Source of the DNA: Streptomyces catenulae
Lineage (GTDB): Bacteria; Actinomycetota; Actinomycetes; Streptomycetales; Streptomycetaceae
DNA length: 64,000 bases
NCBI RefSeq assembly: GCF_000718015.1
Contig: NZ_JODY01000014.1
Coordinates: 1 to 64,000 of the forward strand
Direction of reading: 5' to 3'
Part shown: one piece after another, positions 17,193 through 28,590 of the stretch
How the letters are laid out: the number at the start of each line of letters is the position of its first letter
Numbering within the stretch: the stretch's first letter is position 1
Program-made: the position numbers and the translations under genes
Notes under the pieces: generated by a model
What the model saw: only the letters and a program-made list of their open reading frames with translations
Told to the model about the DNA's origin: nothing
Database searches by the model: none

Positions 17193-18436
17193 CGTCCGTC
17201 ACCGAGCAGCCACCGGCTCCCGGCGGCGCCGGGCGCTACCGGCGGCTCTTCGCCGTTCCCGGGGTGGCCCGTTGTGTGCTGCTGATGTTCGTGGCCCGCC
17301 TGCCCGTCACCGCCATGGGACTGACCCTGACGCTGCACGTGGTGTCGGGTCTGGGCCGCGGTTATGTGGCCGCCGGGTTGGTCGGCACCTCCACCACGAT
17401 CGGCACCATGCTCGGCGCGCCGCTCGTGGGCCGGGCGCTGGACCGGCACGGGCTGCGCCCGGTGCTCGCCGTGTGCGGCACGGTGGCCACCGTGTACTGG
17501 ATCAGCACGCCCTGGCTTCCGTACGAGGTGCTGCTGGTCGCGGCGCTTCCGGCCGGGGCGCTGGTGGTTCCCGTCAGTTCGCTCTCCCGGCAGATGCTGA
17601 CCGCGCTGGTGCCGGACGAACAGCGCCGGACCGCGTTCTCGGCGGACGCCGTCGCCATGGAGACCTCCTTCGTGGTGGGTCCCGCGGTCGCCGTCTTCGC
17701 GGCCGCCACCTGGTCCAGCCGGATCGTGCTGACCACGATCGGCGCGGTGGTGGCCCTGACGGCGCTCCTGCTGTACCTGCAGAACCCGCCGCTGCGCCGC
17801 AGCGGCGAGGCGGCCGCGCCGCTGCCCGGCGGGCGGCGCTCCTGGTTCGACAGCCGGATGGCGGCGACGCTGCTGGTGTCCACGGGAGTGCTGTTCGTCC
17901 TCGGCGGCACCGAACTGGCCCTGATCGCCGCGCTGCGCGCCTCGGGGGACGTCGCCTGGACGGGTACGGCCATCGCCATCATGGCGCTGGCGTCCATCGT
18001 CGGCGGTATCGCACACGGCGCGGTGCGGCGTTCGCTGCCGCAGTCGGTGCTGATCACGCTGCTGGCGGTCCTGGTGATCCCGGTGGGGCTGATCACCGGC
18101 CCGTGGTGGCTGGTCGGTCTGGCGCTGGTGCCCATGCAGCTGGTCTGCGCGCCGACGCTGGCCACGATTTCCGAGAGCGTCAGCCGGATCGCCCCGCCCT
18201 ACGCCCGCGGCGCCGCCATGGGCCTGCTGGACGCGGCGACCCGTCTCGGCGGCGCGCTCAGTTCCCCGCTGATCGGCCTGGTCATCGACCGGTCCACGCC
18301 CGGTTGGGGCTTCGCCGCCTCCGGGCTGGGCGGGCTGGTGTTCGTGGCGGTCGCCGCGGTCTGTACGGGCGGTGCCCGGCTCGGGCCCTCCCGTGGAAAA
18401 CCCCTCTCCGACACTCCCCTAGAGGTGAACAGGTGA
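17189..18436 (+). CDS. MFS transporter, probable product exporter
   Basis: A 415-residue major facilitator superfamily protein with about twelve hydrophobic segments (for example VLLMFVARLPVTAMGL, then AGLVGTSTTIGTMLG). The loop between segments 2 and 3, PLVGRALDRHGLRP, matches the MFS motif A pattern. A central polar stretch near residues 205-225 separates the two six-helix halves. It overlaps the N-hydroxylase gene before it by 4 bases and the methyltransferase gene after it by 4 bases, so it is made with the pathway and most likely exports the product or gives self-protection. Confidence 0.88.
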   Translation: MTSVTEQPPAPGGAGRYRRLFAVPGVARCVLLMFVARLPVTAMGLTLTLHVVSGLGRGYVAAGLVGTSTTIGTMLGAPLVGRALDRHGLRPVLAVCGTVATVYWISTPWLPYEVLLVAALPAGALVVPVSSLSRQMLTALVPDEQRRTAFSADAVAMETSFVVGPAVAVFAAATWSSRIVLTTIGAVVALTALLLYLQNPPLRRSGEAAAPLPGGRRSWFDSRMAATLLVSTGVLFVLGGTELALIAALRASGDVAWTGTAIAIMALASIVGGIAHGAVRRSLPQSVLITLLAVLVIPVGLITGPWWLVGLALVPMQLVCAPTLATISESVSRIAPPYARGAAMGLLDAATRLGGALSSPLIGLVIDRSTPGWGFAASGLGGLVFVAVAAVCTGGARLGPSRGKPLSDTPLEVNR

Positions 18437-19452
18437 CGACGATGCACTCCACCGACACGGACGCCGGGTCCTGGACGACCGCCGCCCGCATCTACAACTC
18501 CACCGTCGCCGCCTGGGCGATCAGCGCGGCCTGGGAACTGGGCGCGCTGGACGAGCTGCACGACCGGGGGTTCCTGGACACCGCGGAGTTCGCCGCCCGC
18601 CACGATCTCGACCCCGCCGCCACCCTCGGCATGTTCCGGGGGCTGACCTCGGTCGGGATCGTCCACCGCGACGGCACCCGGATCACCCCCGCGGAGCCGT
18701 TCGCGGAGATCCACCGGACCCGTTCGCTCTTCCACTGGCTGGTCCGCGGCAACGGTGAGCTGTTCCAGCAGATGCCCTCGGTGCTGCGGAACGAGAACCG
18801 CTTCGGCAGCTTCTACCGGCGCGACGCGGTCGCCATCTCCCGTGCCTGCAAGGAGATCAGCGCCTTCTGTTACGACCCGTGGTTCTGGCCGGCCGTGGAC
18901 GGGCTCGGATTCGTCCCGCAGGTGACGGCCGACCTGGGTTGCGGCAGCGGGGAGCGCCTCATGCAGATCCTGCGCCGCCACCCCGGGACGCGGGCGGTCG
19001 GCATCGACATAGCCGGGGAGTCCCTCAAGGTGGCCGAGGCCGACGCCGTCGAGGCGGGGCTGGCCACCCGGATCTCCTTCGTCGAGGCCGACATGCTGAC
19101 CATGGAGCCGCGCCCGGAGTTCGCCGAGGTGGAGCTGCTCACCTGCTTCATGGCCGGACACGACTTCTGGCCGCGGGAGCAGTGCGTCGCCACCCTGACC
19201 CGGCTGCGGCGGCTCTTCCCCCGCGTACGGCGCTTCCTGCTGGGCGACGCGACCCGCTCGGTGGGCGTCGCCGACCAGGACACCCGGGTCTTCACCCTGG
19301 GCTTCGAGGTGGCGCACGACCTGATGGACACCTTCATGCCGACGGTCGGGGACTGGGAGTCGGTCTTCGCCGAGGGCGGTTGGGACCTGCGCCGTAAGCA
19401 CACCATCGACATGGTCGCCAACGAGGTCATCTTCGAACTCGAGCCCCGGTGA
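18433..19452 (+). CDS. SAM-dependent methyltransferase, candidate alkylproline C-methyltransferase
   Basis: A 339-residue class I methyltransferase. Residues 1-150 form a helical, winged-helix-like N-terminal domain. The SAM motif [12 protein letters not shown] lies at about residue 165, followed by VGIDIA and a FVEADML motif. The layout and size match the C-methyltransferase LmbW/Apd4 of 4-alkyl-L-proline pathways, and four other genes of that pathway are in this operon. However, the family also includes O- and N-methyltransferases, so the step is inferred from context. Translation starts at GTG 18433, overlapping the transporter stop (GTGA) and preceded by AGAGG. The NRPS starts 4 bases after its stop. 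Confidence 0.82.
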   Translation: MTTMHSTDTDAGSWTTAARIYNSTVAAWAISAAWELGALDELHDRGFLDTAEFAARHDLDPAATLGMFRGLTSVGIVHRDGTRITPAEPFAEIHRTRSLFHWLVRGNGELFQQMPSVLRNENRFGSFYRRDAVAISRACKEISAFCYDPWFWPAVDGLGFVPQVTADLGCGSGERLMQILRRHPGTRAVGIDIAGESLKVAEADAVEAGLATRISFVEADMLTMEPRPEFAEVELLTCFMAGHDFWPREQCVATLTRLRRLFPRVRRFLLGDATRSVGVADQDTRVFTLGFEVAHDLMDTFMPTVGDWESVFAEGGWDLRRKHTIDMVANEVIFELEPR

Positions 19453-19456
19453 TCCG

Positions 19457-22400
19457 ATGACCTTCGTGCACGAGATATTCCAGGAGCGGTGCCGCCGCAC
19501 CCCGGACGCCGTCGCCGTGGTCTGCGGGGGCGAGTCGGTCCGCTACGCGGAGCTGAACGCCCGGGCCAACCGGCTCGCCCGCCATCTCGTCGGGCGGGGG
19601 GCCGGGCCCGAGCGCCGGGTGGCCGTGCGGCTGCCCCGGTCGGTGGACGCGCTGGTGGCCCTGTTCGCCACGCTCAAGGCCGGTGCGGCGTATCTGCCGG
19701 TCGACCCCGACCAGCCCGCCGGCCGGACCGCCGCCCTGCTCGGGGAGGCGGCGCCGGTGGCCGTGGTCGACGCGCCGGTCGTGCTCGACGGGCTGCCCGC
19801 GACGGACCTCACCGACGCCGACCGCACCGCCGCGCTGCGCCCGGCCCACCCGGCGTACGTCATCCACACCTCCGGGTCCACCGGGACGCCCAAGGGCACC
19901 GTGGTCGAGCACCGCAGCCTGACCAACCTCTTCTGCCACCACACCGAGGTGCAGTACGCCGAGGTGGCGGCCGCCGGTGAGCGGCTGCGGGTCGGCGGCA
20001 TCGCGCCGCTGGCCTTCGACGCCTCCTGGGACCCGCTGCTGTGGATGGTCGCGGGGCATGAGCTGCATCTGCTGGACGAGGCGACCCGCCGTGACGCCGC
20101 CGCGCTGACCGCGTACGTCCGCCGCCACCGGCTCGACGTCATCGACCTCACCCCCACCCACCTCGAACAGCTCCTCCCCTACGGCCTGGTGCGCGACCCC
20201 CGGGTCAGGCCGCGGCTGGTCGTGCTGGGCGGTGAGGCCCTGCCCGAGCCGGTGTGGCGGGAGCTGCGTGACACACCGGGCGTCACCGGCCACAACGCCT
20301 ACGGGCCCACCGAGTGCACGGTGGACGCGCTGTGGGCCCCGACCACCGCCGCCGACGACGTGGTCCTCGGCGAGCCCGTCCGCGGCACGGTCGCCCATGT
20401 CCTGGACGCGCGGCTGCGCCCGGTGTCCGCCGGGGAGACCGGTGAACTGTACGTGGCCGGTGCCGCGCTGGCCCGCGGCTATCTCGGCCGTCCCGGGCAG
20501 ACCGCCGGCCATTTCGTCGCCGACCCGTTCGGCCCGCCGGGCGGGCGGATGTACCGCACCGGTGACCTGGTCCGCCGCGGGGCGGACGGCGCGCTGCGCT
20601 ACGCGGGGCGCGCCGACGACCAGGTGAAGGTCCGTGGCTTCCGGATCGAGCCCGGTGAGATCGAGGCCGTGCTCCGTGCCCACCCCGCCGTGGCCCAGGC
20701 GGTCGTCCACGCCGCCGACCGGGGCGACGGCGAACGGCGGCTGGTGGCCCATGTGGTGGCCACCGCCGACGGCACCACACCGGACGACGTCCGGCGGCAC
20801 GCGGCCGCGCACCTGCCCGGCCACATGGTGCCCGTCGTGGTGCTGCTGGACGCGCTGCCGCTCACCGCCAACGGCAAGCTGGACCGCGCCGCGCTGCCCG
20901 CGCCCGGCGACGCCCGGCCCGGGCGCGCCCCGCGTTCGGCCGGGGAGCGGCGGCTGTGCGCGCTCTTCGCCGAGGTGTTGCGGCTGCCGCGGGTCGGGCC
21001 GGACGACTCGTTCCTGGCGCTGGGCGGCGATTCGCTGCTGGCGGTCCGGCTGACCGGCCGGATCGGGGCCACGCTGGGCGTCCGGGTCACCGTCCGCGAC
21101 CTCTTCGAGCACCCCTCGCCCGCGCGGCTGGCCGAGGCGCTGGACGGCATCGTCACCACGCCCGCCGCACCGCTCCGGCCACGGCCGCGGCCCGGGGACC
21201 TCCCGCTCTCCTTCGCCCAGCAACGGCTGTGGTTCCTCAACCGGCTGGAGGGCCCGAGCCCCACCTACAACGTGCCCGTGATCTCCCGGCTCTCGGGCCC
21301 GCTGGACAGCGCGGCGCTGGCGACCGCGCTCCACGATGTCGTGGTGCGCCACGAGAGTCTGCGCACCACGTTCCCGGAGACCGACGGCAGGCCCGTCCAG
21401 CGGATCCTTCCCGGCGACCGGGCCGTACCCGTCCTCACCGTCGAGCACATCGCGGCGGACGGAGTGGACGCGCGGCTCCGGGAAGCGGCGCGGCACACGT
21501 TCGACCTCGCCGCCGAGATCCCGCTCCGCGCCTGGCTGTTCGCGCTGGGCGAGGACGAGCACGTGCTGCTGGTCCTGGTCCATCACATCGCCGGTGACGG
21601 CTGGTCCCTGGCCCCGCTCGCGCGCGACCTCGGCGCCGCCTACACCGCCCGGGTCAGCGGCGATGCACCGGCCTGGTCGCCGCTGCCGGTCCAGTACGCC
21701 GACTACACCCTCTGGCAGCACGACACCCTCGGCGCGATGGCCGACCAGACCGACTTCTGGCGCGCCGAACTCGCGGAGCTGCCGGACGAGATCGGGCTCC
21801 CCTTCGACCGCCCCCGGCCCGCCGCGGCCACCTACCACGGCGGGACCGTCGACTTCCGTGTCCCCGCCGACACCCATCAGCGCCTGGTCGAGCTGGCCCG
21901 GCGGCACGGTGTCACCACCTTCATGGTCTTCCAGACCGCCCTCGCCCTGCTGCTCGCCAAACTCACCGGCACCGACGACATCCCGATCGGCACCCCCACC
22001 GCCGGACGCCCCGACGAAGCCCTCGACGACCTGATCGGCTTCTTCGTCAACACCGTCGTCCTCCGCAACGACCTCACCGGCAACCCCACCTTCGAACAAC
22101 TCCTGGAGCGCACCCGCAAGACCGATCTGGCGGCCTTCAGCCACCAGGACGTCCCGTTCGAGCAGGTCGTGGAGGCGGTCAACCCGGTCCGCTCGCTGGC
22201 CCGCAATCCGCTGTTCCAGGTGTCGATCACGATGAACGACCTGGCCGCGGCCCTCGATCTGCCCGGGCTCACGGTGACCGGCGAGCAGCCGACCGTCGGC
22301 GTCGCCCGGTTCGACCTCAACGTCAACTTCCATGAGCGGCGCGACGGCGTCGCGGGGCAGATCGAGTTCAACGCGGACCTGTTCGACGCCGCCACGGTGC

Positions 22401-25400
22401 GGACCATGGCCGACCGGCTCGTCCGCGTACTCGCCGCCGCTGCCGCGGATCCCGCCCGGCCCTGCGGCACGCTCGACGTCCTCTCCCCCGAGGAACGCTC
22501 ACGCATCCTCACCGCCTGGAACGACACCGCGCTGGACGTCCCGGCCGCCACGCTCCCCGAGCTGCTGGAGGCGCAGACCGCCGCCACGCCGGACGCGGTC
22601 GCCGTGCAGACGGACACGGCGAGCCTGACGTACGCCCAGCTCAACGCCCGGGCCAACCAGCTCGCCCGGCATCTCGTCGCGCACGGGGTGGGGCCGGAGG
22701 CGCTGGTCGCCCTGCAACTGCCGCGCTCCGCGGAGCTGGTGGTCGCCGTCTGGGCCGTCCTCAAGGCGGGCGGTTCGTATCTGCCGATCGACGGGGAGTA
22801 CCCGGCCGAGCGCAACGCCTTCATGCTGCGGGACGCCCGGCCCACCCTCGTCCTGACCGAGCCCGTCGACGTCTCCCACCTCCCGGACGGCGATCTCACC
22901 GACGCCGACCGCACGGCCCCGCTGCGGCCCGGGCACCCCTGCTACGTCATCTACACCTCCGGTTCGACCGGTGTGCCCAAGGCGGTCTCGATGCCCGGGG
23001 GCGCGCTGGTCAACCTGGTGGTCTGGTGGGCCACCTGGGAGCCGCCGAGGCGGATCGCCCTGTTCTCCGCGACCAGCTTCGACGTCTCCCCGATGGAGCT
23101 GCTGATCGCCACCACCTCCGGCGGCTGTGTGGTGGTCCCCGACGACGCGATCCGCAAGGACCCCGACCGGCTGGTCGGCTGGCTCGCCGCGCAGGAGGTC
23201 GGCGACCTGACCGTGATCCCCAACCTGGTGCTGAACGCGGTGTGCGAGGCCGCCCGCAGCGCGGGCACCCGGCTGCCCGCGCTGCGCCACGTCGGGCAGG
23301 GCGGTGAGGCGCTGACCCTGTCCGCCGCCGTCAAGGAGGTCTTCCGCGGCGACGGGGACCGGCGGCTGGACAACTGCTACGGCCCCACCGAGACCCATAT
23401 GGCGACCGGCTACCGGATGCCCCGCCGGGCCGCGGAGTGGCCCGCGGACCCGCCGATCGGCCGGCCGATCGGCAACACCCAGGTCTATGTCCTCGACCGC
23501 TGGCTCCAGCCGGTTCCGGCGGGCGTCGTCGGCGAGTTGTACATCGGCGGCGCGCAGCTGGCCCGCGGCTATCTCCGCCGCCCGGGGCAGACCGCCGGAC
23601 GGTTCGTCGCCAATCCGTACGGTCCGCCCGGCGGGCGGATGTACCGCACCGGGGATCTGGTGCGGTGGCGGGCGGACGGCGAGCTGCTGTTCGTCGGCCG
23701 TGCCGACCACCAGGTCAAGATCCGCGGTTTCCGGATCGAGCTGGGCGAGATCGAGACCCTGCTCCTGCGCCACCCCGACGTGGCGCAGGTGGCGGTGGTC
23801 CCCGTCGAGGACCGGGCGGGCAAACGCCTCGTCGCCTATGTGGTGCCGGGGGCCGAGGAGCCCGGGGCGGATGTGCTGCGCCGGTACACGGCCGCCGCGC
23901 TACCCGACTACATGGTGCCGTCCGCCTTCGTCCTCCTCGACCGGCTGCCGCTGAGCCCCAACGGCAAGCTCGAACGGAAGGAGCTTCTGCCGCCCGTCCC
24001 GGAGTCGGCCGGGCGGGCGCCCCGGAGCCGGGTGGAGCGGGTCCTCTGCGAGATCTGGGCCGAGGTGCTGGACGCACCGGCGGTCGGTATCGACGACGAC
24101 TTCTTCGCCCTGGGCGGCCATTCCCTGACCGTCACCAAGGTCATCAGCCGGGTGCGGGGCCGTCTCGGCGCCGACCTTCCGGTCCGGGCGCTCTTCGAGC
24201 ACCGCACACCCGCGGAGCTCGGCGCGCTCCTCGGCGACGCCGTCGACGCCGGTCCCCGCCTGACCGCGCGGCCCCGCCCGGAACGTATCCCGCTCTCCTC
24301 CGCCCAGCAGCGGCTGTGGTTCCTCAACCGGCTGGAGGGCCCGAGCCCGACCTACAACAACCCGCTGGTGTCCCGGCTCTCGGGGCCGCTGGACAAGGAT
24401 GCGCTGGCGACCGCGCTGCACGATGTCGTGGTGCGCCACGAGAGTCTGCGCACCACGTTCCCGGAGACCGGCGGCAAGCCGGAGCAGCGGATCCTCCCCG
24501 GCGACCGGGCCGTGCCCGTCCTCACCGTCGAGCATGTCGCGGCGGACGCACTGGACGCGCGGCTCCGGGAGGCGGCGCGGTACGCCTTCGATCTCGCCGC
24601 CGAGATCCCGCTCCGCGCCTGGCTGTTCGCGCTGGGCGGCGACGAGCACGTGCTGCTGGTGCTCGTCCACCACATCGCCAGTGACGGCTGGTCGCTGGCG
24701 CCCCTCGGCAGGGATATCGGCGTCGCCTACACCGCCCGGAGCGGCGGCACCGCGCCCGTCTGGTCGCCGCTGCCGGTCCAGTACGCGGACTACACCCTCT
24801 GGCAGCACGACACCCTCGGCGCGATGGCCGACCAGACCGATTTCTGGCGGACGGAACTCGCCGCGTTGCCGGACGAGATCGGGCTCCCCTTCGACCGCCC
24901 CCGGCCCGCCGCCGCCTCGTACCGCGGCGGGACCGTCGAGCTGCGTGTCCCCGCCGATGTGCACCGGCGGCTGGTGGAGCTGGCCCGGAGCCGGGGTGTG
25001 ACCACCTTCATGGTCTTCCAGACGGCGGTCGCGGTCCTGCTGGCCAAGGTGACCGGCGCCGACGACATCCCGATCGGCACCCCGACCGCCGGACGCCCCG
25101 ACGAGGCCCTCGACGACCTGATCGGGTTCTTCGTCAACACCGTCGTCCTCCGCAACGACCTCACCGGCAACCCCACCTTCGAACAGCTCCTGGAGCGCAC
25201 CCGGAAGACCGATCTGGCGGCCTTCAGCCATCAGGACGTCCCGTTCGAGCAGTTGGTGCGGGAGCTGAATCCGGCCCGGTCCGCCGGTCGTCACCCGCTC
25301 TTCCAGGTGATGATGCCGTTCAACAGCAACCTCGCCGACACCGGTCTGGCGCTGCCCGGCGTGGTGGCGCGCACCCAGCCGGAGCCGCTGGAGGTCGCCA

Positions 25401-28120
25401 AGTTCGACCTCTCCTTCCACCTCCGTGAGGAGTTCGGCCCCGCGGGCGAACCGGCCGGGGTCGCGGGGGCGCTCGACTACAGCACCGATCTGTTCGACCA
25501 CCCGACCGTGGTGGCGTTCGCGGAACGGCTGCGCCGGATCCTGGACGCCGTCCTCGCCGACCCCGGCACCACCGTGGCCGATCTGGACGTCCTGGGGGCC
25601 GACGAGCGGCGGCGGTTGCTGGCCGGGGGCGACGGCGCTCCGGCCCCGGCCGCCGCGGACTTCGCCCACCGGCTGTTCGAGGAGCAGGCCGCGCGGACCC
25701 CCGCCGCCCCGGCCGTGGTCTGCGGTGCGGAGCGGCTGGAGTACGGCGGGCTGAACCGCCGGGCCAACCGGCTGGCCCGCTGGCTGATCGCCCGGGGTGT
25801 CGGCCCCGAGGACCGCGTCGCCGTGGTCCTGCCGCGCGGTGTGGACCTGGTCGTGGCCCTGCTCGCCGTCTGGAAGGCCGGGGCCGCCTACGTCCCGGTC
25901 GATCCCGGCTACCCCGCCGAGCGCATCGCCTTCCTGCTGGCGGACACCGCGCCCCGGGTGGTGCTCGACGGCGCCGTCGACACCCGGGGGCACGCCGACG
26001 GCGATGTCACCGACGCCGAACGCGGCGCCCCGCTCGACGCCGCGCACCCCGCCTACGTCATCTACACCTCGGGCTCGACCGGCCGCCCCAAGGGTGTCGT
26101 CACCGAGCACCGCGCGCTCGCCGCCTACCTCCGGCACTGCCGCACGGCCTACCCGGGCGTCCCGGGCACCACCGCCCTGTACTCCTCGTTCTCGTTCGAT
26201 CTGACGGTGACCGCACTCCACGGCCAGCTCACCACGGGCGGCTGTGTGGTCCTCGGCGAACTGACCGAGGAGGGTGTGCGGGGGACGGAGCGGCCGGACT
26301 TCGTGAAGGTGACCCCCAGCCATCTGGAGCTGCTGTCCGCGCTCCCCGCGCAGGCGTCGCCCGACCGGTGTCTGGTCCTCGGCGGCGAGCCGCTGTCGGG
26401 CGCGGCGTTGGCGTCCTGGCGCGCCGAGCACCCGCACGTCACGGTCGTCAACGCCTACGGGCCCACGGAGACCACCGTCAACTGCTGCGACCACCGGCTG
26501 CCCCCGGGCGCGCCGGTGGGGGCGGGCCCGGTGCCCGTCGGGCGGCCCTTCGCCGGGGTGCGGATGTACGTCCTGGACCGGTGGCTGCGGCTCGCGCCGA
26601 CCGGGGTCGTCGGCGAGCTGTACGTCGGCGGTGACCAGCTCGCCCGCGGCTATCTCCACCGGCCGGGGCAGACCGCGGAACGCTTCGTCGCGGATCCCTT
26701 CGGTCCGCCCGGGTCCCGGCTGTACCGCACCGGGGACCTGGCGCGTTGGCTGCCGGAGGGGGTGTTGGAGTTCGCCGGGCGGGCCGACGCCCAGGTGAAG
26801 GTGCGCGGTTTCCGCATCGAACTCGGGGAGATCGAGGCGGTGTTGCGGGAGCAGCCCGGGGTGGCCCGGGCCGCGGCGACCGTGCACCGCTTCGGCGCGG
26901 GGGATCTGCGGGTGGTCGGCTACGTGGTGCCCGAGCCGGGTGCCGTCCCCGATCTGGAGACGGTGCGCAAGCAGGCCGCCCAGATCCTGCCGCCCGCCGC
27001 GGTGCCCTACCGGCTGGTCCCGCTGACCGCGCTGCCGCTGACGCCCCACGGAAAGCTGGACCGCGGCGCCCTGCCCGTCCCCGTGGCGACCGGCGGCGAC
27101 GCCGGACGGGCTCCGCGCACCCGGCGGGAGCAGCTCCTGTGTGATCTCTTCGCCGAGGTGCTCGGGGTGGCCGGGGTGCGGGTCGACGACTCCTTCTTCG
27201 ACCTGGGCGGGCACTCCCTGCTCGTCATCCGCCTCGCCGACCGTGTCCGGACCGCGCTGGGCGCCACCGTCAACATCCGTGATCTGCTGGACGCGCCCAC
27301 CCCCGCCGGGCTCGCCGAGCGGCTGGCGGCGGACGGCGGCGCCGGTACGGCGGACCCCCTGGCGCCCGTCCTGCGGCTGCGCGACGGCCGGGGGACGCCG
27401 CTGTTCTGTGTCCATCCGGCGGCCGGGATCGGCTGGGTCTACGCGGGGCTGCTGCGCTTCCTCGACGCCGACCGGCCGGTGTACGCCCTCCAGGCGCCCG
27501 GGCTCGGCACGCCCGGCCATCGGGCCGCCTCGCCGGAGGAGGTGGTGGCGGACCACCTGGCGCGGATCCGTGCGGTCCGGCCGACCGGCCCGTACGCCCT
27601 GGCGGGCTGGTCGCTGGGTGGGCTGATCGCCCATCTGCTCGCGGTCCGGCTCCAGGAGGAGGGCGAGGAGGTCACCGTGCTCGCCCTTCTGGACAGCTAT
27701 CCGCGCGTCCCGGAGACCGACGGGGACGCGGACCCGGACGAGGCGACCGCGCTGCGGCAGCTCGCCACCTCGCTCGGGCAGGACGTCGCCGCCGACGGCA
27801 CCCTCACCGGTCTCGCCGATGTGGAGGTGGCCGCCCTGGTGCGGGTCTACCGGGAGCTGAGCCGTGTCTTCGCGGCGCCGGAGCTGGGGCGGTTCCGGGG
27901 GGATCTGCTGCTCTTCCGGGCGACCGCCGACAAGCCGGTGGACTCCCCGTACGTCCCGGACCTCTGGCGCCCGCACCTCACCGGGGAGCTCCACGTCCAC
28001 CCCGTCGACTGCGCCCACGGCGAGATGGCCCGGCCCGGGCCGGTCGCCGCGATCGGGCCGGTGCTCGACGGGTGGCTGACGCGCGCGACGCCGACCGACC
28101 GCAACGGAGAATCAGCGTGA
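19457..28120 (+). CDS. Trimodular NRPS, A-T-C-A-T-C-A-T-TE
   Basis: A 2887-residue nonribosomal peptide synthetase. Order: A1 (about 1-480), T1 (LGGDSL, Ser526), C1 (576-1000, HHIAGDG near 709), A2 (1030-1510), T2 (Ser1556), C2 (1605-2040, HHIASDG near 1738), A3 (2065-2540), T3 (Ser2587), TE (2637-2887, GWSLGG with Ser2719). It has no loading C, epimerase or methyltransferase domain; module 1 initiates and both C domains look LCL-like. Pocket residues read by eye are DADDVGAVDK for A1, DVMVGGCMAK for A2 and DLTKVGAVNK for A3. A1 has three acidic positions, suggesting a cationic substrate. A2 has small residues and a TETHMATGY stretch like Pro-type domains. A3 matches Asp/Asn-type codes. C1 and C2 are near-identical at the DNA level. 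The partner MbtH is at the end of the operon. Confidence 0.95.
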   Translation: MTFVHEIFQERCRRTPDAVAVVCGGESVRYAELNARANRLARHLVGRGAGPERRVAVRLPRSVDALVALFATLKAGAAYLPVDPDQPAGRTAALLGEAAPVAVVDAPVVLDGLPATDLTDADRTAALRPAHPAYVIHTSGSTGTPKGTVVEHRSLTNLFCHHTEVQYAEVAAAGERLRVGGIAPLAFDASWDPLLWMVAGHELHLLDEATRRDAAALTAYVRRHRLDVIDLTPTHLEQLLPYGLVRDPRVRPRLVVLGGEALPEPVWRELRDTPGVTGHNAYGPTECTVDALWAPTTAADDVVLGEPVRGTVAHVLDARLRPVSAGETGELYVAGAALARGYLGRPGQTAGHFVADPFGPPGGRMYRTGDLVRRGADGALRYAGRADDQVKVRGFRIEPGEIEAVLRAHPAVAQAVVHAADRGDGERRLVAHVVATADGTTPDDVRRHAAAHLPGHMVPVVVLLDALPLTANGKLDRAALPAPGDARPGRAPRSAGERRLCALFAEVLRLPRVGPDDSFLALGGDSLLAVRLTGRIGATLGVRVTVRDLFEHPSPARLAEALDGIVTTPAAPLRPRPRPGDLPLSFAQQRLWFLNRLEGPSPTYNVPVISRLSGPLDSAALATALHDVVVRHESLRTTFPETDGRPVQRILPGDRAVPVLTVEHIAADGVDARLREAARHTFDLAAEIPLRAWLFALGEDEHVLLVLVHHIAGDGWSLAPLARDLGAAYTARVSGDAPAWSPLPVQYADYTLWQHDTLGAMADQTDFWRAELAELPDEIGLPFDRPRPAAATYHGGTVDFRVPADTHQRLVELARRHGVTTFMVFQTALALLLAKLTGTDDIPIGTPTAGRPDEALDDLIGFFVNTVVLRNDLTGNPTFEQLLERTRKTDLAAFSHQDVPFEQVVEAVNPVRSLARNPLFQVSITMNDLAAALDLPGLTVTGEQPTVGVARFDLNVNFHERRDGVAGQIEFNADLFDAATVRTMADRLVRVLAAAAADPARPCGTLDVLSPEERSRILTAWNDTALDVPAATLPELLEAQTAATPDAVAVQTDTASLTYAQLNARANQLARHLVAHGVGPEALVALQLPRSAELVVAVWAVLKAGGSYLPIDGEYPAERNAFMLRDARPTLVLTEPVDVSHLPDGDLTDADRTAPLRPGHPCYVIYTSGSTGVPKAVSMPGGALVNLVVWWATWEPPRRIALFSATSFDVSPMELLIATTSGGCVVVPDDAIRKDPDRLVGWLAAQEVGDLTVIPNLVLNAVCEAARSAGTRLPALRHVGQGGEALTLSAAVKEVFRGDGDRRLDNCYGPTETHMATGYRMPRRAAEWPADPPIGRPIGNTQVYVLDRWLQPVPAGVVGELYIGGAQLARGYLRRPGQTAGRFVANPYGPPGGRMYRTGDLVRWRADGELLFVGRADHQVKIRGFRIELGEIETLLLRHPDVAQVAVVPVEDRAGKRLVAYVVPGAEEPGADVLRRYTAAALPDYMVPSAFVLLDRLPLSPNGKLERKELLPPVPESAGRAPRSRVERVLCEIWAEVLDAPAVGIDDDFFALGGHSLTVTKVISRVRGRLGADLPVRALFEHRTPAELGALLGDAVDAGPRLTARPRPERIPLSSAQQRLWFLNRLEGPSPTYNNPLVSRLSGPLDKDALATALHDVVVRHESLRTTFPETGGKPEQRILPGDRAVPVLTVEHVAADALDARLREAARYAFDLAAEIPLRAWLFALGGDEHVLLVLVHHIASDGWSLAPLGRDIGVAYTARSGGTAPVWSPLPVQYADYTLWQHDTLGAMADQTDFWRTELAALPDEIGLPFDRPRPAAASYRGGTVELRVPADVHRRLVELARSRGVTTFMVFQTAVAVLLAKVTGADDIPIGTPTAGRPDEALDDLIGFFVNTVVLRNDLTGNPTFEQLLERTRKTDLAAFSHQDVPFEQLVRELNPARSAGRHPLFQVMMPFNSNLADTGLALPGVVARTQPEPLEVAKFDLSFHLREEFGPAGEPAGVAGALDYSTDLFDHPTVVAFAERLRRILDAVLADPGTTVADLDVLGADERRRLLAGGDGAPAPAAADFAHRLFEEQAARTPAAPAVVCGAERLEYGGLNRRANRLARWLIARGVGPEDRVAVVLPRGVDLVVALLAVWKAGAAYVPVDPGYPAERIAFLLADTAPRVVLDGAVDTRGHADGDVTDAERGAPLDAAHPAYVIYTSGSTGRPKGVVTEHRALAAYLRHCRTAYPGVPGTTALYSSFSFDLTVTALHGQLTTGGCVVLGELTEEGVRGTERPDFVKVTPSHLELLSALPAQASPDRCLVLGGEPLSGAALASWRAEHPHVTVVNAYGPTETTVNCCDHRLPPGAPVGAGPVPVGRPFAGVRMYVLDRWLRLAPTGVVGELYVGGDQLARGYLHRPGQTAERFVADPFGPPGSRLYRTGDLARWLPEGVLEFAGRADAQVKVRGFRIELGEIEAVLREQPGVARAAATVHRFGAGDLRVVGYVVPEPGAVPDLETVRKQAAQILPPAAVPYRLVPLTALPLTPHGKLDRGALPVPVATGGDAGRAPRTRREQLLCDLFAEVLGVAGVRVDDSFFDLGGHSLLVIRLADRVRTALGATVNIRDLLDAPTPAGLAERLAADGGAGTADPLAPVLRLRDGRGTPLFCVHPAAGIGWVYAGLLRFLDADRPVYALQAPGLGTPGHRAASPEEVVADHLARIRAVRPTGPYALAGWSLGGLIAHLLAVRLQEEGEEVTVLALLDSYPRVPETDGDADPDEATALRQLATSLGQDVAADGTLTGLADVEVAALVRVYRELSRVFAAPELGRFRGDLLLFRATADKPVDSPYVPDLWRPHLTGELHVHPVDCAHGEMARPGPVAAIGPVLDGWLTRATPTDRNGESA
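21204..22165 (+). repeat. Duplicated condensation-domain DNA, copy 1
   Basis: A 962-base tract of C1 that aligns with 24291-25252 in C2 over the same length with no net indel. The last 140 bases differ at only a few positions, mostly synonymous. This indicates recent duplication or gene conversion between the domains. Confidence 0.8.
24291..25252 (+). repeat. Duplicated condensation-domain DNA, copy 2
   Basis: The C2 partner of 21204-22165. The similarity stops just after the motif DVPFEQ, where the two domains diverge sharply, so conversion did not include the C-terminal part of the domain that contacts the following A domain. Confidence 0.8.
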
Positions 28121-28590
28121 CCACACCTGCCGTGCCCCTGGCACAGCTGCACCACATCGGGGTGCAGACCTTCGATCTGGACAACTCCCTCGCCTGGTAC
28201 CGGGACTTCCTCGGGTTCCGGCCCACCTGGACGGCGGAGACCTTCTCCGACCTCACCGTCAGCCGGTTGCCCGGCGTCACCCGGATCACCGAGATCGTCA
28301 CCGAGCGGGTCCGGATCCATCTGATCGAGCGGGCGGGCCGGGAGCGGCGGCGCGGTCCGGAGGACCGGGTGCAGTTCCAGCACATCTGCCTCGCCGTGGA
28401 CTCCCCCGCGCAGCTGCGCGACCGGCTGGAGCGCTGGCAGGAGCTGTACGCCTGCGGTGCCTACACCTTTCTGCGGCCCGACCCGCCCACCGGGATCGTC
28501 ACCGACGCCGAGGGCGTCCAGAGCTTCTACTGCTTCGACGTCAACGGCCTGGAAATCGAGTTCACGTACGTCCCCGGGAGCACACGATGA
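28117..28590 (+). CDS. apd2: VOC dioxygenase, L-DOPA 2,3-dioxygenase-like (LmbB1/Apd2)
   Basis: A 157-residue vicinal-oxygen-chelate protein. The metal ligands fit the family: His in LHHIGVQT, His in FQHICLAV and Glu in [10 protein letters not shown]. Size and neighbourhood match LmbB1/SibV/HrmF-type L-DOPA 2,3-dioxygenases, which open the DOPA ring in 4-alkyl-L-proline biosynthesis. On its own it would only be called a glyoxalase/bleomycin-resistance-like protein. The assignment comes from the adjacent putative tyrosine hydroxylase, LLM oxidoreductase and GGT. It starts at GTG 28117 overlapping the NRPS stop, and the next gene overlaps its stop by 4 bases. Confidence 0.78.
   Translation: MTTPAVPLAQLHHIGVQTFDLDNSLAWYRDFLGFRPTWTAETFSDLTVSRLPGVTRITEIVTERVRIHLIERAGRERRRGPEDRVQFQHICLAVDSPAQLRDRLERWQELYACGAYTFLRPDPPTGIVTDAEGVQSFYCFDVNGLEIEFTYVPGSTR

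Noticed and set aside
19427..28018. Very long minus-strand open frames (up to 1372 codons) opposite the NRPS
   Set aside because: They are Arg/Gly/Pro-rich, lack domains and ribosome binding sites, and are the expected mirror of high-GC coding DNA.
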